Source: Pseudovibrio sp. Alg231-02 (GTDB taxonomy: Bacteria; Pseudomonadota; Alphaproteobacteria; Rhizobiales; Stappiaceae). From it: 64,000 nt of DNA. Under the pieces are notes generated by a model. That model did no database searches, was not told where the DNA came from, and saw only the letters and a program-made list of their open reading frames with translations. Every line of letters begins with the position of its first letter. Position 1 is the stretch's first letter. Both the position numbers and the translations under genes were made by a program. Of this stretch, positions 53,601-62,400 are shown piece after piece. The stretch is from the NCBI RefSeq assembly GCF_900143565.1, contig NZ_FREX01000001.1, forward strand, positions 71,640 to 135,639, in the 5' to 3' direction.

Positions 53601-56600
53601 GCGGATAATTGAAGTCGCGTAGACCGCTCAGGAGGTTTTGCATCATCTGCTTCATAATCAGCATGAAGTAGTTTTCATATATATATGATGCTATTGATGT
53701 TTTGCTGCCAACTCCATCAATCTCAAAGGGGGATTTTCCACTCTCTTTTTCCACCTGAACACTGAGCTGGTTAAAGTAAACTGTTAAGTCTTCCAGGTAC
53801 TCGGTGGTTATGGAATTGTAGTCTGCAAAAGTATAGGAGAGCGATGTTTTGCTGTCTTGTTCCAGCGCGATGCTGAGTGGTGGCAACATAGGGAAATAGG
53901 TCGCTTGCGCCTCTCCTGAACGGGACGGCAAAGCAATATCGAGCATGAACTGTTGCTGCAGGAACGTGGTGATGTCCTGCTGGGTCAGTGCGTCTGACGA
54001 GCCTTCCAACTCACCCAGCCTGTCCAGTATGGCGTTGATCTCAACCGCGCTGATTACGTGGTTATCGACCTGGACTGCACTGGGGTTTTCATCACCCATG
54101 GTCGCGGCCACAAGCCATCGGGTTACCATCTTGGCCAGAGCCTCGAATGCAGTGTCTGTTTGCTGCCCTGCGGCCTTCTCATAAAGCTCAGCATCTTCCG
54201 GAGTTGCTGGTGCGGGTGCTGAAATGAACAGGTTGGCGACGTAACACGGCAACTGTGGGGCTCGGGCCTCTTTAGAAGACGACCAGTTCTCATCCTTTGC
54301 CAGAGTTAAACCGTAGCCCAGATGGATCTCTAGCGAGTTTTTAGAGGGATCAGCAGCAGGTTGCAGGTTTGCCCAGTTGAACTCTACTGGAGCTGCCTCA
54401 TAGGCTCCCGTCAGCATTGGCAAGCGGCTGTAGAGCGCGAGGCGGTCCGCTAATGGTGCAGCAAGCAAGCCTTCGTAGGCTTCAGAACCATCAAGCCAGG
54501 GAGCTTTACTCGGATCCTGGAGAGCACCTAGTTTGAAGGTGGTATGAACGTGCGCGGAGAAACTGAAGCTCACTTTGATGGTGAACAGGCCAAGATCAAT
54601 CTTCGCAGAGGCGCGGACATCCACTTTAGCTGAAATTGTGAGGGGGATCGGCTCGTATGAGGCAAGCTTGATCTGTGCGCTTACCTCGATCCTGATATTG
54701 ACCGAAGCCTTGATAATAGCAAAATCTATGGTGCCATACAGTTTACCAATGATGCCAAAGGTTCCTGTGAGGGAGAAGAAATATTCGCCCTGCAGTGACA
54801 GAGCATTGCCGCTGCCTGAGTGATGATCTTCATAGGCATTCCACTTTGCTAAAATGCCTTGCAAAATTCCGAAGGCGGTGAGGCTGAAGCCCGCTTTGAG
54901 AATGCCCATATCAACGGACTTGCCGAGCCCTAATTGAGCACCGAAACCGAACACCAGATTGGGGTTGAAGAAACCTCTTGTGGAGACTGGCAGCCCTTTG
55001 ACAGAAGCGGCAGGCAACTTGCCAAAGTAGAACCCTCCTCCGCCTTTTACCGGAATACCCGGTGGTACGATGGCCTCAACTGAGAAAGAATGCGAGAAAT
55101 TGTTGTTCCAGGGGAAGCCGACATCGATTTGAAAGTCACCGTTGGTGTAGACCTCGATACCGAATGTGGGCAGTGTGATTGTCACGGCTCCAACATCAAT
55201 ACGGCGCATGATTTCTGGCAGTTCGATGGAGGCTGAAAACTTACCAAGGCCCGGTGAGACCTTTTTATAGATGACCTGAAAATCCAGACCGGAGAAGACC
55301 TTAGCCGCTTTTCCATTACAGGCAATGCGCAGTGCATAGAGACTTGGATCCGTCAGAACCACTTGCAAGGTGAACGTGTACTTCGCGCCGGTGCTTTCAA
55401 GATCGCCTTGATGTTCCTGCCCCAGTTCTTTGCTGGAATCGATCCTCAGAACACCGAAATCCGTCGCAAACAGCCAGTTGATGTCACCAGCAAAGCCGAT
55501 GTCGGGCACCTTCTTCGATGAGGGTTTGGGAAGGTCTCCCAAAATATCGACAGCTTGCTGCACGGTGGTGACGTCTTGCAGGCCTTTGACGTCCACATGC
55601 TGTCCGCCAGCGAGTAAACGCAGGTCAAGATACTTGTTGCCAGCACCGCCGGGGCTAGGTGTTGTGGAGGGTTGATCTGCTCGCCATTGCGGCAGCTTTG
55701 TTGCTTCCAGTTCGCTATCAGACAGCCAGGGAAAATCACCTTTCAGCTGCACGAAAACGCCTGATTTCTTTTTATAGGTGAGCGAAATGCCGGTCACTGA
55801 GGCGATTAAAAGGTCGATAGGACCAATTTTCACATCAAATTCAACGCTTCCGGTGTTAAAGTCCCATTTGAGTTCAAAATCAGAAAGTTTGACGTCATTT
55901 AACAGGTCAAATGGCGCGGCGAGCCCAAACTTTGTTCCGGTCATCCATTCCACAAAGGTTTCGACCATGGCACCAAGTGTGGTGGTATCTGTAAACCTGA
56001 TCGTTGCACATTGATCAGCCAATACCTCAGCCGAAAACAGACCCCATGTGATACCGAAATGAGATGCGGGTTTTTCGTACTGATAAAATACGGTGAGCTC
56101 GATGTTCTCCCAAAGCACATCAGCTGTCAGCAATGCGTATTTGCCGTTTTCTTTTGCGGTTTCATAACGGGTCAATGATTTGGCTGGTTCAATGAAGACA
56201 ATCTCTTCGCGGTCATCAAGCACCGGAATGCGCGCTTGGCTGCCAGGTAACAGAAGCTCACTTCCCCCCGTATCTCCGATTTTTGCCGTGAAGGTCACAT
56301 CCGGGAGCCATTTTGGCCTCACGTCTTTGTTGAGGCTCACTGTTCCCCCAAACTCATAACTGGCCGCGGATGTTCCAGTGCCCGTTGAGAAGGTTACATT
56401 CAGATCTGAGAGGTCTACATCGATAGCATCCGGTGCCCAGTTACTGCCGAAATAGGCATCAATGATCTGGTTGATCTTGATGGGTGTATCGCCCTGTTCC
56501 CCGCGGAATGTCCAGAGATGGTTTTGCGTGTCGAATGTGGCTGTCACATTAACCGGGACGGGCTGAACATTTGGCAGACCATCAAACAGCATTGTAGAGG

Positions 56601-59466
56601 CTTTGATGGAGCCTACTGAGCTGGTTCCAACACCTTTGACTTGGATATAGATGTCGTTGAGCTCGAACTTTGCAGGTGGCAAGGTGATTTGCCAGCCTTT
56701 CAAATTTACGCCAGCCTCAACGGAATAGGTGCTGCTGTTCTTGTTCTGGCCGGGAGAATATTCCAGTGACAGGTTTGCAATATCGGCATCAACGTCAAGG
56801 TGATAGCCGCTTGGCAGCAGTGCATTCACGAAGTCCGAGACAGGCAGGTTTGCCCCATCCGGGCTGAGTGTCGCAGTAACAGTGGTTTGCGGATAGGTGG
56901 CAGAAAGATCGAGAATTGCGGGGGTACTGCTTGAACCGATCACAGCATCTGTGGAGGCCACCCAGCTTATCTGACGTTTGCCGGTTGGCTGTGAAGCGGT
57001 GATCTCAAAACTCAGGTTCTTCAGGTTCAATCCACCAAACAGATCCCATTCCTTGCTGTCTTTCAGGGAAACCTGAAAACTTTCTATCCTCTTGTTTTTT
57101 TGGTCATAGTTGAAGCGCAGACCATCCACATTCAGCTCGTTCAGGTCGGCAAATTCTGAGGGGATCGAGTTTGCAAAATTCATCCCGCCGATGAGCGTGA
57201 ATATGGAGTTCAGCGAAGGGGCTGCCTCCTCTGCAAATGTGCCCTGCACCACCATCTTGTTTTTGGCAGAGCTTGGGAAATCCATGTGGAATGGAATGAG
57301 CGTGTCGCCGACCTCAATAGAGGTTTGCACACCACCTGTGAGCCGCGCACCATTGCTGGAAAATTCAACGGACAGACCTGTGTCTTCCAGTGCGAACCAT
57401 TCGACGCCTGGTAACTCAAGCTTTTCCAGCGAGATTTGGAGTTGGACTTTGTAATTGCTTTGGTTTTTACTCGCTCGCCCTGTGCTGGAAACGGTAAGTG
57501 TGACTTCCAGTTCTGTGCCGAGAAAATCCGAGGTCTTTCCCTGCACGATGATCTTGCTGAGCTTTTTTGAGGTGTAGACGGGTTTGATCGTCACAGGGCT
57601 TTTTGCGGAGCCAATTGTCAGTCCGCCTGAGCCTAGTACTGTTTGCAGGAAGGTGTGGAACGGTCCCTCTTTCAGCACGTTGGGGATCAGAGCGAGCACC
57701 CCATTTTTTGTATTGTCCGACAGCGAAGTTTGCAGTGTTTGCAGATCAGAGAAAATGCTGTCGGAGACGCCGCTTGCGACTGAAACAAGAGCAAATCTGG
57801 CAGCTAAAAACCCGAGCGCTTGTAAGAGCTTATCGTTTTGAGGTGCGGTGTAATACTGTTTGAGACCGTCAAAATACTCAAAGTACTCGCCCTTTTCTGA
57901 GCGAAACTGGGTCACCATATCCGATATGGTTTGCGCCAGTTCATTGGGCGGCATGGTTGCTTTGTAGCCCCCCTGAAACGCAGATGTTCCGAGAGCAATC
58001 TGGTTTTTTGAGGTATCTAAAAGCGTTGCGGTGGTTGGTGTTGTGCTGCTGGCGGCTTTGCCCTTGCCGTTTCCAAATGTGCTTGGATAAGGGTTGGACG
58101 TGAAATTGCCAAGTTTGAAGAACGGCTTACCCAGGTTTACAGCCAGATTGGCGCTTTGAGTACCTTCCAGAACGCTTGGCAATGTGGCTGCGCCATACAA
58201 ATAGTCAATCGCGTCTGGCGGCAGATCAGACAAGGTGGTGACAACCGTTGCACCTGGTTTCAGTTTGCTGAGGAAAGCAGCCCCAGCAGAGCCTGACAGG
58301 TCTATATTCAGGTAAATACCAGTACCTGAGCCAGAGGTATTTCGGAACACTTGCTGGTTCTTGCAGTAAGCGTTGATGTTCTTTGTCAGCTCATCACGAG
58401 ACGTGCTTGTGCCCTGCTTCGCCGCGTTCTTTTGGGGAAAATATCGCGCAAGTATTTGCCATGTGGAACTGCTCAAATCATCCAGAACAGCGATGACAAC
58501 CGGCTTTTTGGTAAAGCCTTTTTGCTTTTGCAGGAGCGTAGCGGCGGCGATGAGCTCGAAGGCAATCCCTTCTGCATTGCCGACAAGCGATGTTTTATCT
58601 GTCGATGAGCCTGGCAGGCTCGCAACCGGAAAGAACTCGATGCCGGATTGGCCAGATTTTCCAAGAGCATTGCTGATGTTCTGTGCTGCACTTAATGCCT
58701 TAGTGTTGACCTCCGGGATCTTCCTCAGGTCCGCCCAGTTGAGCTTTGTGGTCAGGTCCTGTTTGAAACTGCGATAAGCAAACTGTGAGCCTTGTAGAAC
58801 GAGCTGATCATCGAGGTTTATAGTTTGTTTGAGGCCCGGCAACACCACTAAAGATTTGGCGGAACAGGTCTTTCCAGACTGAGTGCAGGTTTCTGCTGTC
58901 CAGAGATAGGGTTGTAGCAGGACAAAGTAGCTGCATTTCACTGCAGTCGCGATGCTTGTATTGTCGATGTTGGGAATGTTACCGCCACCACATAAACATA
59001 GAGGCATCGTGCCAGACAGACCCGGTACGGAACGATGGGTTATCTCGCCAACGGTGGTTTCCTGATAAGCGTGAAAGGTGATTGTAACGCCGTCCAGCGT
59101 CATTGATGCGCGGGTGGTCGGGTCAAAGCCGGGTAACAGCTGCGCCAGTTCCTGCAGGAGCGTTTTTTGGCCACTGTCGTAAATCAGGTCCACATCTACC
59201 TGAAATCCAAGGGAAATCATTCGCTTTAGGAGGTTGATGGTGTTGGCGGCACTGCCTGATTTTTGGTCTTGAGAGAGGAAGTAGCGCAGTTTTTTGCCGC
59301 GCAGGAAATCCGTGAGCCGTCCGATGATACCATTGGAGAGCGTTGCATTGAGATCCTGTGCAGCGGAGGCAAACAGTTGCACCAGATTGGAGAGCTCAGC
59401 GGACAGGCTCTCCTCATCAGGTATAGCAACGCGCTCGAATGGTTCGATTGGACTGTGCTCGTTCAT
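47638..59466 (-). CDS. Giant LysM-like, beta-rich protein (3942 residues), unknown function
   Basis: No signal peptide or membrane helix is visible. Residues 1-350 form a mixed alpha/beta region. About 600-1650 is beta-rich with many amphipathic strands, including a glycine-rich segment near 1475 (PVKGGGGFYFGKLPAASVKG) and a strand repeat to about 1642; from memory it resembles DUF6603-type domains, unchecked. LysM-like modules appear at about 2060-2105, 2112-2140, 2610-2660, 2665-2715 and 2725-2765, with the pattern DTLASIALRY...LNSL. The last 1100 residues are again beta-rich. It starts 32 bases after the stop of the 1197-residue gene with a weak ribosome site, so coupled expression is likely. 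Insecticidal-toxin-like, injection-system or surface-structural roles are possible; none is shown. Confidence 0.85.
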   Translation of the reverse strand: MNEHSPIEPFERVAIPDEESLSAELSNLVQLFASAAQDLNATLSNGIIGRLTDFLRGKKLRYFLSQDQKSGSAANTINLLKRMISLGFQVDVDLIYDSGQKTLLQELAQLLPGFDPTTRASMTLDGVTITFHAYQETTVGEITHRSVPGLSGTMPLCLCGGGNIPNIDNTSIATAVKCSYFVLLQPYLWTAETCTQSGKTCSAKSLVVLPGLKQTINLDDQLVLQGSQFAYRSFKQDLTTKLNWADLRKIPEVNTKALSAAQNISNALGKSGQSGIEFFPVASLPGSSTDKTSLVGNAEGIAFELIAAATLLQKQKGFTKKPVVIAVLDDLSSSTWQILARYFPQKNAAKQGTSTSRDELTKNINAYCKNQQVFRNTSGSGTGIYLNIDLSGSAGAAFLSKLKPGATVVTTLSDLPPDAIDYLYGAATLPSVLEGTQSANLAVNLGKPFFKLGNFTSNPYPSTFGNGKGKAASSTTPTTATLLDTSKNQIALGTSAFQGGYKATMPPNELAQTISDMVTQFRSEKGEYFEYFDGLKQYYTAPQNDKLLQALGFLAARFALVSVASGVSDSIFSDLQTLQTSLSDNTKNGVLALIPNVLKEGPFHTFLQTVLGSGGLTIGSAKSPVTIKPVYTSKKLSKIIVQGKTSDFLGTELEVTLTVSSTGRASKNQSNYKVQLQISLEKLELPGVEWFALEDTGLSVEFSSNGARLTGGVQTSIEVGDTLIPFHMDFPSSAKNKMVVQGTFAEEAAPSLNSIFTLIGGMNFANSIPSEFADLNELNVDGLRFNYDQKNKRIESFQVSLKDSKEWDLFGGLNLKNLSFEITASQPTGKRQISWVASTDAVIGSSSTPAILDLSATYPQTTVTATLSPDGANLPVSDFVNALLPSGYHLDVDADIANLSLEYSPGQNKNSSTYSVEAGVNLKGWQITLPPAKFELNDIYIQVKGVGTSSVGSIKASTMLFDGLPNVQPVPVNVTATFDTQNHLWTFRGEQGDTPIKINQIIDAYFGSNWAPDAIDVDLSDLNVTFSTGTGTSAASYEFGGTVSLNKDVRPKWLPDVTFTAKIGDTGGSELLLPGSQARIPVLDDREEIVFIEPAKSLTRYETAKENGKYALLTADVLWENIELTVFYQYEKPASHFGITWGLFSAEVLADQCATIRFTDTTTLGAMVETFVEWMTGTKFGLAAPFDLLNDVKLSDFELKWDFNTGSVEFDVKIGPIDLLIASVTGISLTYKKKSGVFVQLKGDFPWLSDSELEATKLPQWRADQPSTTPSPGGAGNKYLDLRLLAGGQHVDVKGLQDVTTVQQAVDILGDLPKPSSKKVPDIGFAGDINWLFATDFGVLRIDSSKELGQEHQGDLESTGAKYTFTLQVVLTDPSLYALRIACNGKAAKVFSGLDFQVIYKKVSPGLGKFSASIELPEIMRRIDVGAVTITLPTFGIEVYTNGDFQIDVGFPWNNNFSHSFSVEAIVPPGIPVKGGGGFYFGKLPAASVKGLPVSTRGFFNPNLVFGFGAQLGLGKSVDMGILKAGFSLTAFGILQGILAKWNAYEDHHSGSGNALSLQGEYFFSLTGTFGIIGKLYGTIDFAIIKASVNIRIEVSAQIKLASYEPIPLTISAKVDVRASAKIDLGLFTIKVSFSFSAHVHTTFKLGALQDPSKAPWLDGSEAYEGLLAAPLADRLALYSRLPMLTGAYEAAPVEFNWANLQPAADPSKNSLEIHLGYGLTLAKDENWSSSKEARAPQLPCYVANLFISAPAPATPEDAELYEKAAGQQTDTAFEALAKMVTRWLVAATMGDENPSAVQVDNHVISAVEINAILDRLGELEGSSDALTQQDITTFLQQQFMLDIALPSRSGEAQATYFPMLPPLSIALEQDSKTSLSYTFADYNSITTEYLEDLTVYFNQLSVQVEKESGKSPFEIDGVGSKTSIASYIYENYFMLIMKQMMQNLLSGLRDFNYPLPAGKTSSCIVSWVNSQGAFSGADFTLTDLFKANNSHPLTAGLNVTIPTAPLVIPASSSFQKLASNNPYNATVEASDLMSKNKAVAGLLRSSAQIVYTTSDGTEKKHTVSGGQTLNAVASALGITIDELTGSSAVQAQQDLLVVGATLQMPAFTQKTADMDTLSSIAQKFDADVEALAITANGELTDLFAGATGSNAGSDAGSLSIVHLPQFPVGELIKEVQRTGGITHLSGMASRYYFHGMRMPTDGITPLIEGIWVEKDEAGKLNLPNEAGLFALSGQQIAIPTPLTSSLSLLLSKPKDADWITLGNDQTTLKYEVDVPSDSEATASKDYQRIEAVNTYGQTEYLSAGPEELSLLAKVEQQPSAFPIPHFINWQSAEPINVPTNDPQKPSNTQYLRLWTLSAALTTLGANSAQNSAVVPPQLLVEQVSMDAATGKAIKTPLTNYGWASTIEFSIKKLPVQTSSALAAEAKAAPDAALKTTYELNGVSSAGVVILERLLQSLPADHSFASLTLGYSKGSQSSGTHFVGEGGSNVTFGLSQTNLSTVTNPSGELLSEAAKESQSPTLLNTPMSLVKLLWEAGITNSGGFYLYYNANDGQTGLPPDIFNEKGEATLSLVIIHEDQEYMHAYVNGLATAQPIAGSGTSLTAAAKGELVEHTTTDDDTLASIALRYHSNLNSLIANTLTSDQETSASGKIQLIPGKTISIEQGTYRVPQSSDASFASIALRFGTSVEELKQVNSRLTGETVPAGAPIRLPVIELTIGSKILSNDLSSCTCLSDIADYFGTEPIVVASANAEMEQLLVIGQTLTLRAGPLTVQPGEHPGVQALNAQREQAPEIPNGGTGDDYATALLLNNYSLLAYKILGNQDFRPSNMGLPIGASGKSTSPNEGKIRYILQASAGDAEMYHGVISYLSLVKTENASEATTLNPYSANGLLLQTQLGWNDYYGNTILSTLDEPTKPAGKLNSKPALQGYTDQIIPLSQWPSTSANWTVQPEDSAETTPENFTILITFSFDSGPFFPQKGQNPEIAQQRAHSALVIVADMLAQFNDLNGFAVEVNSTLSLNTYQLSAHELEQLVGWWQDIEQFLIRQSTPEETETSEAIPPLSLPVTVPMSSLNQEPIIELTTQLVFKRTHGIAVGDYAADPLTRFVANIIAIRTTVSAPKPKKGDVDSEKPTKPKPDILAEFAQCVAQSIHGPDFTMMVASGINRYVPSAGVSSNATWGIRIGTKQGDPISFHISDESQPEIYAPLPVSNTLISRSASVYPYAGLDDFDASTGKFTGTPVQSTFSNVEMDVWLKQYFEFFDALLSPKYSSSILFIDKLAANKPQSISCAGESPAVVSGFMEALTEQKKSLAQITARMLAPIYQDGTSTRLSSAQETFKQTLLEELSNLYTTQAVLSFGADIIANIPLTGDEETPQLYGNINLNSVADCPPDAQEDAQEPTPAKSLSSLFSLTSAKLKLQDGAEQPLTFLLQASEKLGETTECLSLDLSYKVTSLEHQISPVQGIADYKASSWLSPIQAEGTPVLEKPLGSFKVPILLRSFPETPRMVSQAGPAYDTKAKKLSQITKWNYEYTYGLNFHYLQDKAHGQIQFNLKDKPQGELAGFMDAVAELAQFITIQNNLTATLDQYVPIINAGNQAADAIEKAAQALAVIIKVNEDIICKANASSSFAMFAATSQKEGSETISFSILEENQDYSTPTEQTSQRWVVKLILEDCNPPAGLTGDPVVEIPDWTSHLDSSACVEGKQTYTYYYTQKTKSKQAYLTQDIAQPLSDRQVVMPGMQVLARQDALASMYMIRNSYIHGKITDGFVFRTPTATFKNPFHPTLSSFQPLNIAYLGNPTNEPYQRSLKEHLEHLFYMLFHGEYAGDITLQLNIGYSYHLAQGLTEEPIDLPIALLPPTPVTIQNNGEPEGDILENLANSITAWTQTHKPSCNAAQLNIAMNIMSNLTQNPMPLLNLQNLYLCTDDIIPPLPSYESETEGV

Positions 59467-59498
59467 CTTGCTGCACCAGTGCTGATTGAAGGAGTGAT

Positions 59499-62400
59499 TT
59501 ATTTGCTGTCGGCGGGCTCGTTGTTGTAGACCGCGTACCAGGCCAGACCTGTGGTTTTGGCCGAACCCTCGTTGCTCTCATCTGGCTCTGAGAACAGATA
59601 GAACGATGTGGCGCCGCTTGGCGGGATCTTGGCCAACCCCAGAAACTTGATGGCGATCTCATTGAGAACAAACATGTATTGTTTGCTGACATCAGGCTCT
59701 TTGCTATTTGGGTTTTCCGTGTAGAGCAGCTGGATCGGGCCGTAGGACATGGACAGCACGTTCTGTAAGCTGATGAGCGAGGCACCGTTGGAGGAGCCCG
59801 GCATATGGATGGCAGTCTTGGATTTGTAGGTTTCGCCCGTGGAGTCTGGTGACCATGCCAGCAGCAAATCAGCGGTGAGGCCCAGTTTGCCTGCGAGGTC
59901 TCCGGCGGTGCCGAGGCTGACTTCGAACTTGAGGCCGTTCCATGTGTCTGACAGGCCTTGCTGGCGGACGCTGGTTACAACATCCAAATGTCCCATGGAA
60001 GCTGGCGTCTTGTCTGCGCTGTCGGAGCTGACAAACCCTTTCAATTGCAATGGCATAGTGGCAACAAGGCTACCGCTGCGAGGTGTGCTGTTTTTACTGT
60101 CGAATGTCAGTTGAGCGCTGTCCCAAGTGATCTTCTGGCTTTCGTAGGCATTCGTTTGTGTGAAGCTCATTTGCAAGCCGAGCTCGTTAAAGGCCAGTCC
60201 ATTCTGGCTGGTTTGCTGGTCTGGCTCATTGCCAAAGGAGAACAAGTCAACTGGCTTGTTCTTGCCTGCGCTGAGGATCGCGAAATCGAGGAAGCCGGTG
60301 AAAGCGAAGCGGATGAGTGGTTCTGTTTGATTTTCCTGCGTTTTTTCGTGTTTGGAGATGGTGTTCATTCGCGCGGATGTGAACTCTGTTTGCTCCAGGA
60401 TGTTGTTGTCGACCGTGAACAGGTAGGGATGGGTTGCAGCCATGGTGTAGGACGGGTGGTTGTTGTTGTCCTGATAACTCGCTTTCATAATCAGCGACTT
60501 GTACTGGCTGCCTTTGGGCTGTGGTTGGCTTGCCGGTAAAACGGGCTTTGAACTGACCGTATCGCTGCCAAAAATCCTGGTCATGGAGAGCTGTGCGAAG
60601 GAGGAGAACTTCTTTATTGCCGAGTTCTCAAAAAGCACTTTGAGCGAGAGCAGGATGAAGTCATATGTGCGCGTTGCAGAGGGCACAACTGGCTCCGGGC
60701 TTGTCGCTCCCTTTGGTACAATCAGGTCACTGTCTTCATAGTAAATCAGCCCATAGACCGAGCTTTGCTTCTTTATTTCAATTTTTTCACCACTTGCACC
60801 TGCCTTGATCTGATTGATGCGGATGGCGAGGTGGTGGGCATAAAACTTTGCCGGATCGCGCACACCGGCCACAATCCCAGCCAATTGCTCGGGCGGTGAT
60901 TTGATACGCGCGCGTAGCATAAGTACGCCGGTCCAGTTGGGATCAGCGGCAGTCTGGTTGAAGCTTTCGAAATACTCTGTTGCCGGGTTCTCATAGGCGG
61001 CTTTGAAGTAATCCTGAAGCCATGAGGAAACGTTGACCATCTGGGCTTTGTCTGGTGTATTTTGGCGCTTGGTTGTTGGAGCGGCGAAGGTTTCTTTTTG
61101 GGTCCATTTTTGCGGATTGGAGATGAGGTTGTCTTTTTCACTGCCCTTCGGGTCGTAGAGTGGACCGCGTATTCCTTTAATAATCAATATGTTGGCGTAG
61201 TCGCCGAAATCTGGTGAATTGCCGACATCTGCTTCGATTTGCCAGTCTTCGATATTCAGCGTGTTGAGGAAGGTTGAGCCTGCTTCACCTAATTCTGATG
61301 GGTTTGCAGCGACCAGAAACAGCTGATTGGTCTGGAAGGCCTCTATGAGTTTGGGGGATAAGTCTTTGAAGGCAAAATCGGAAGGTGTTGGTACTTTGAT
61401 TTGAGCGAGCTTGACTTCCTTCCAGTGACTGGCGTCTGTGGGTGATTGCAGTGTGGCGATCACGCCCAGTGGGGTTGTCAGAGTTGCATCCCCCTCTCCT
61501 GTTTGCGCCTTAGCCTCTCTGGCGTTGGATTGACCGTTGGTCAGAGATGCAATCACCTTGCGGCGGGTTGGCGCAATGATGCTTTTTTCGAACAGAGCGA
61601 CATCACACTGGGAGTAACTCGGGTCGCCCTCATCCGTGCCGGCGTAGGGGAACATGGGGAAGGCCTGATCTTCCATTGGCGGCAGTGTGTAGGCCGGACT
61701 GACAGTGCCCAGCAACTCCTTGTTTTCCTGCCAGATTTCATCATCATAGCCGTGCAGTGCGCTGCCGTGGGGCTGCGCCACATAGGTGATGGATGTCTCA
61801 CTCTTTTCTGCGGCATTATCTGGCGGGAACACCTGTACATACGACGTTTTGTAGTTGCCTTTGAGCGGTGCTCCTTTGGGTGCAGGGCGCCCAACGGGAG
61901 ACGACAAAGGCAACGGAAAAACCGGTGCGTAGGCAGGCTGATCGGGTATAAACCGCAGCCGTGCTCCCTCAGAGAGCGCGTGTTCTGCAACGCCAGGAAC
62001 TTCCAGAAACTCCGTGCCGCCCAGTCCGCACATGAAGCGGGCTTTTGTATCGTCTTGCGCGAGCGGTGCGCAGACGAGGAAATCACCAACAGGACTGGCG
62101 ATAAAGCTATGAAGTGATGAGGCATTCTCGTAGCTCGGGGTGAGGATAATGCCTGCGGGTTGTGTATCACTCACATGGCTGTCAGCGGTGATACTCTGTA
62201 AAACAACGGGCGCGCCGTAGGTGGTCCGGTAGAAGCTGTTCAGGGTTGGTCCCTGCCCGCTTTCCTCTTCGGCGCGGAAATAGAAGGCGCAGCGGTTGGG
62301 ATCTGTTCGATTGTGTGTCGGGTAGATGTTCAACGCGTCGGTGACGTCCACAATGAGCGTCATAGGCAGAGGATTACGGCTGCCATCATCGCCTGTACCC

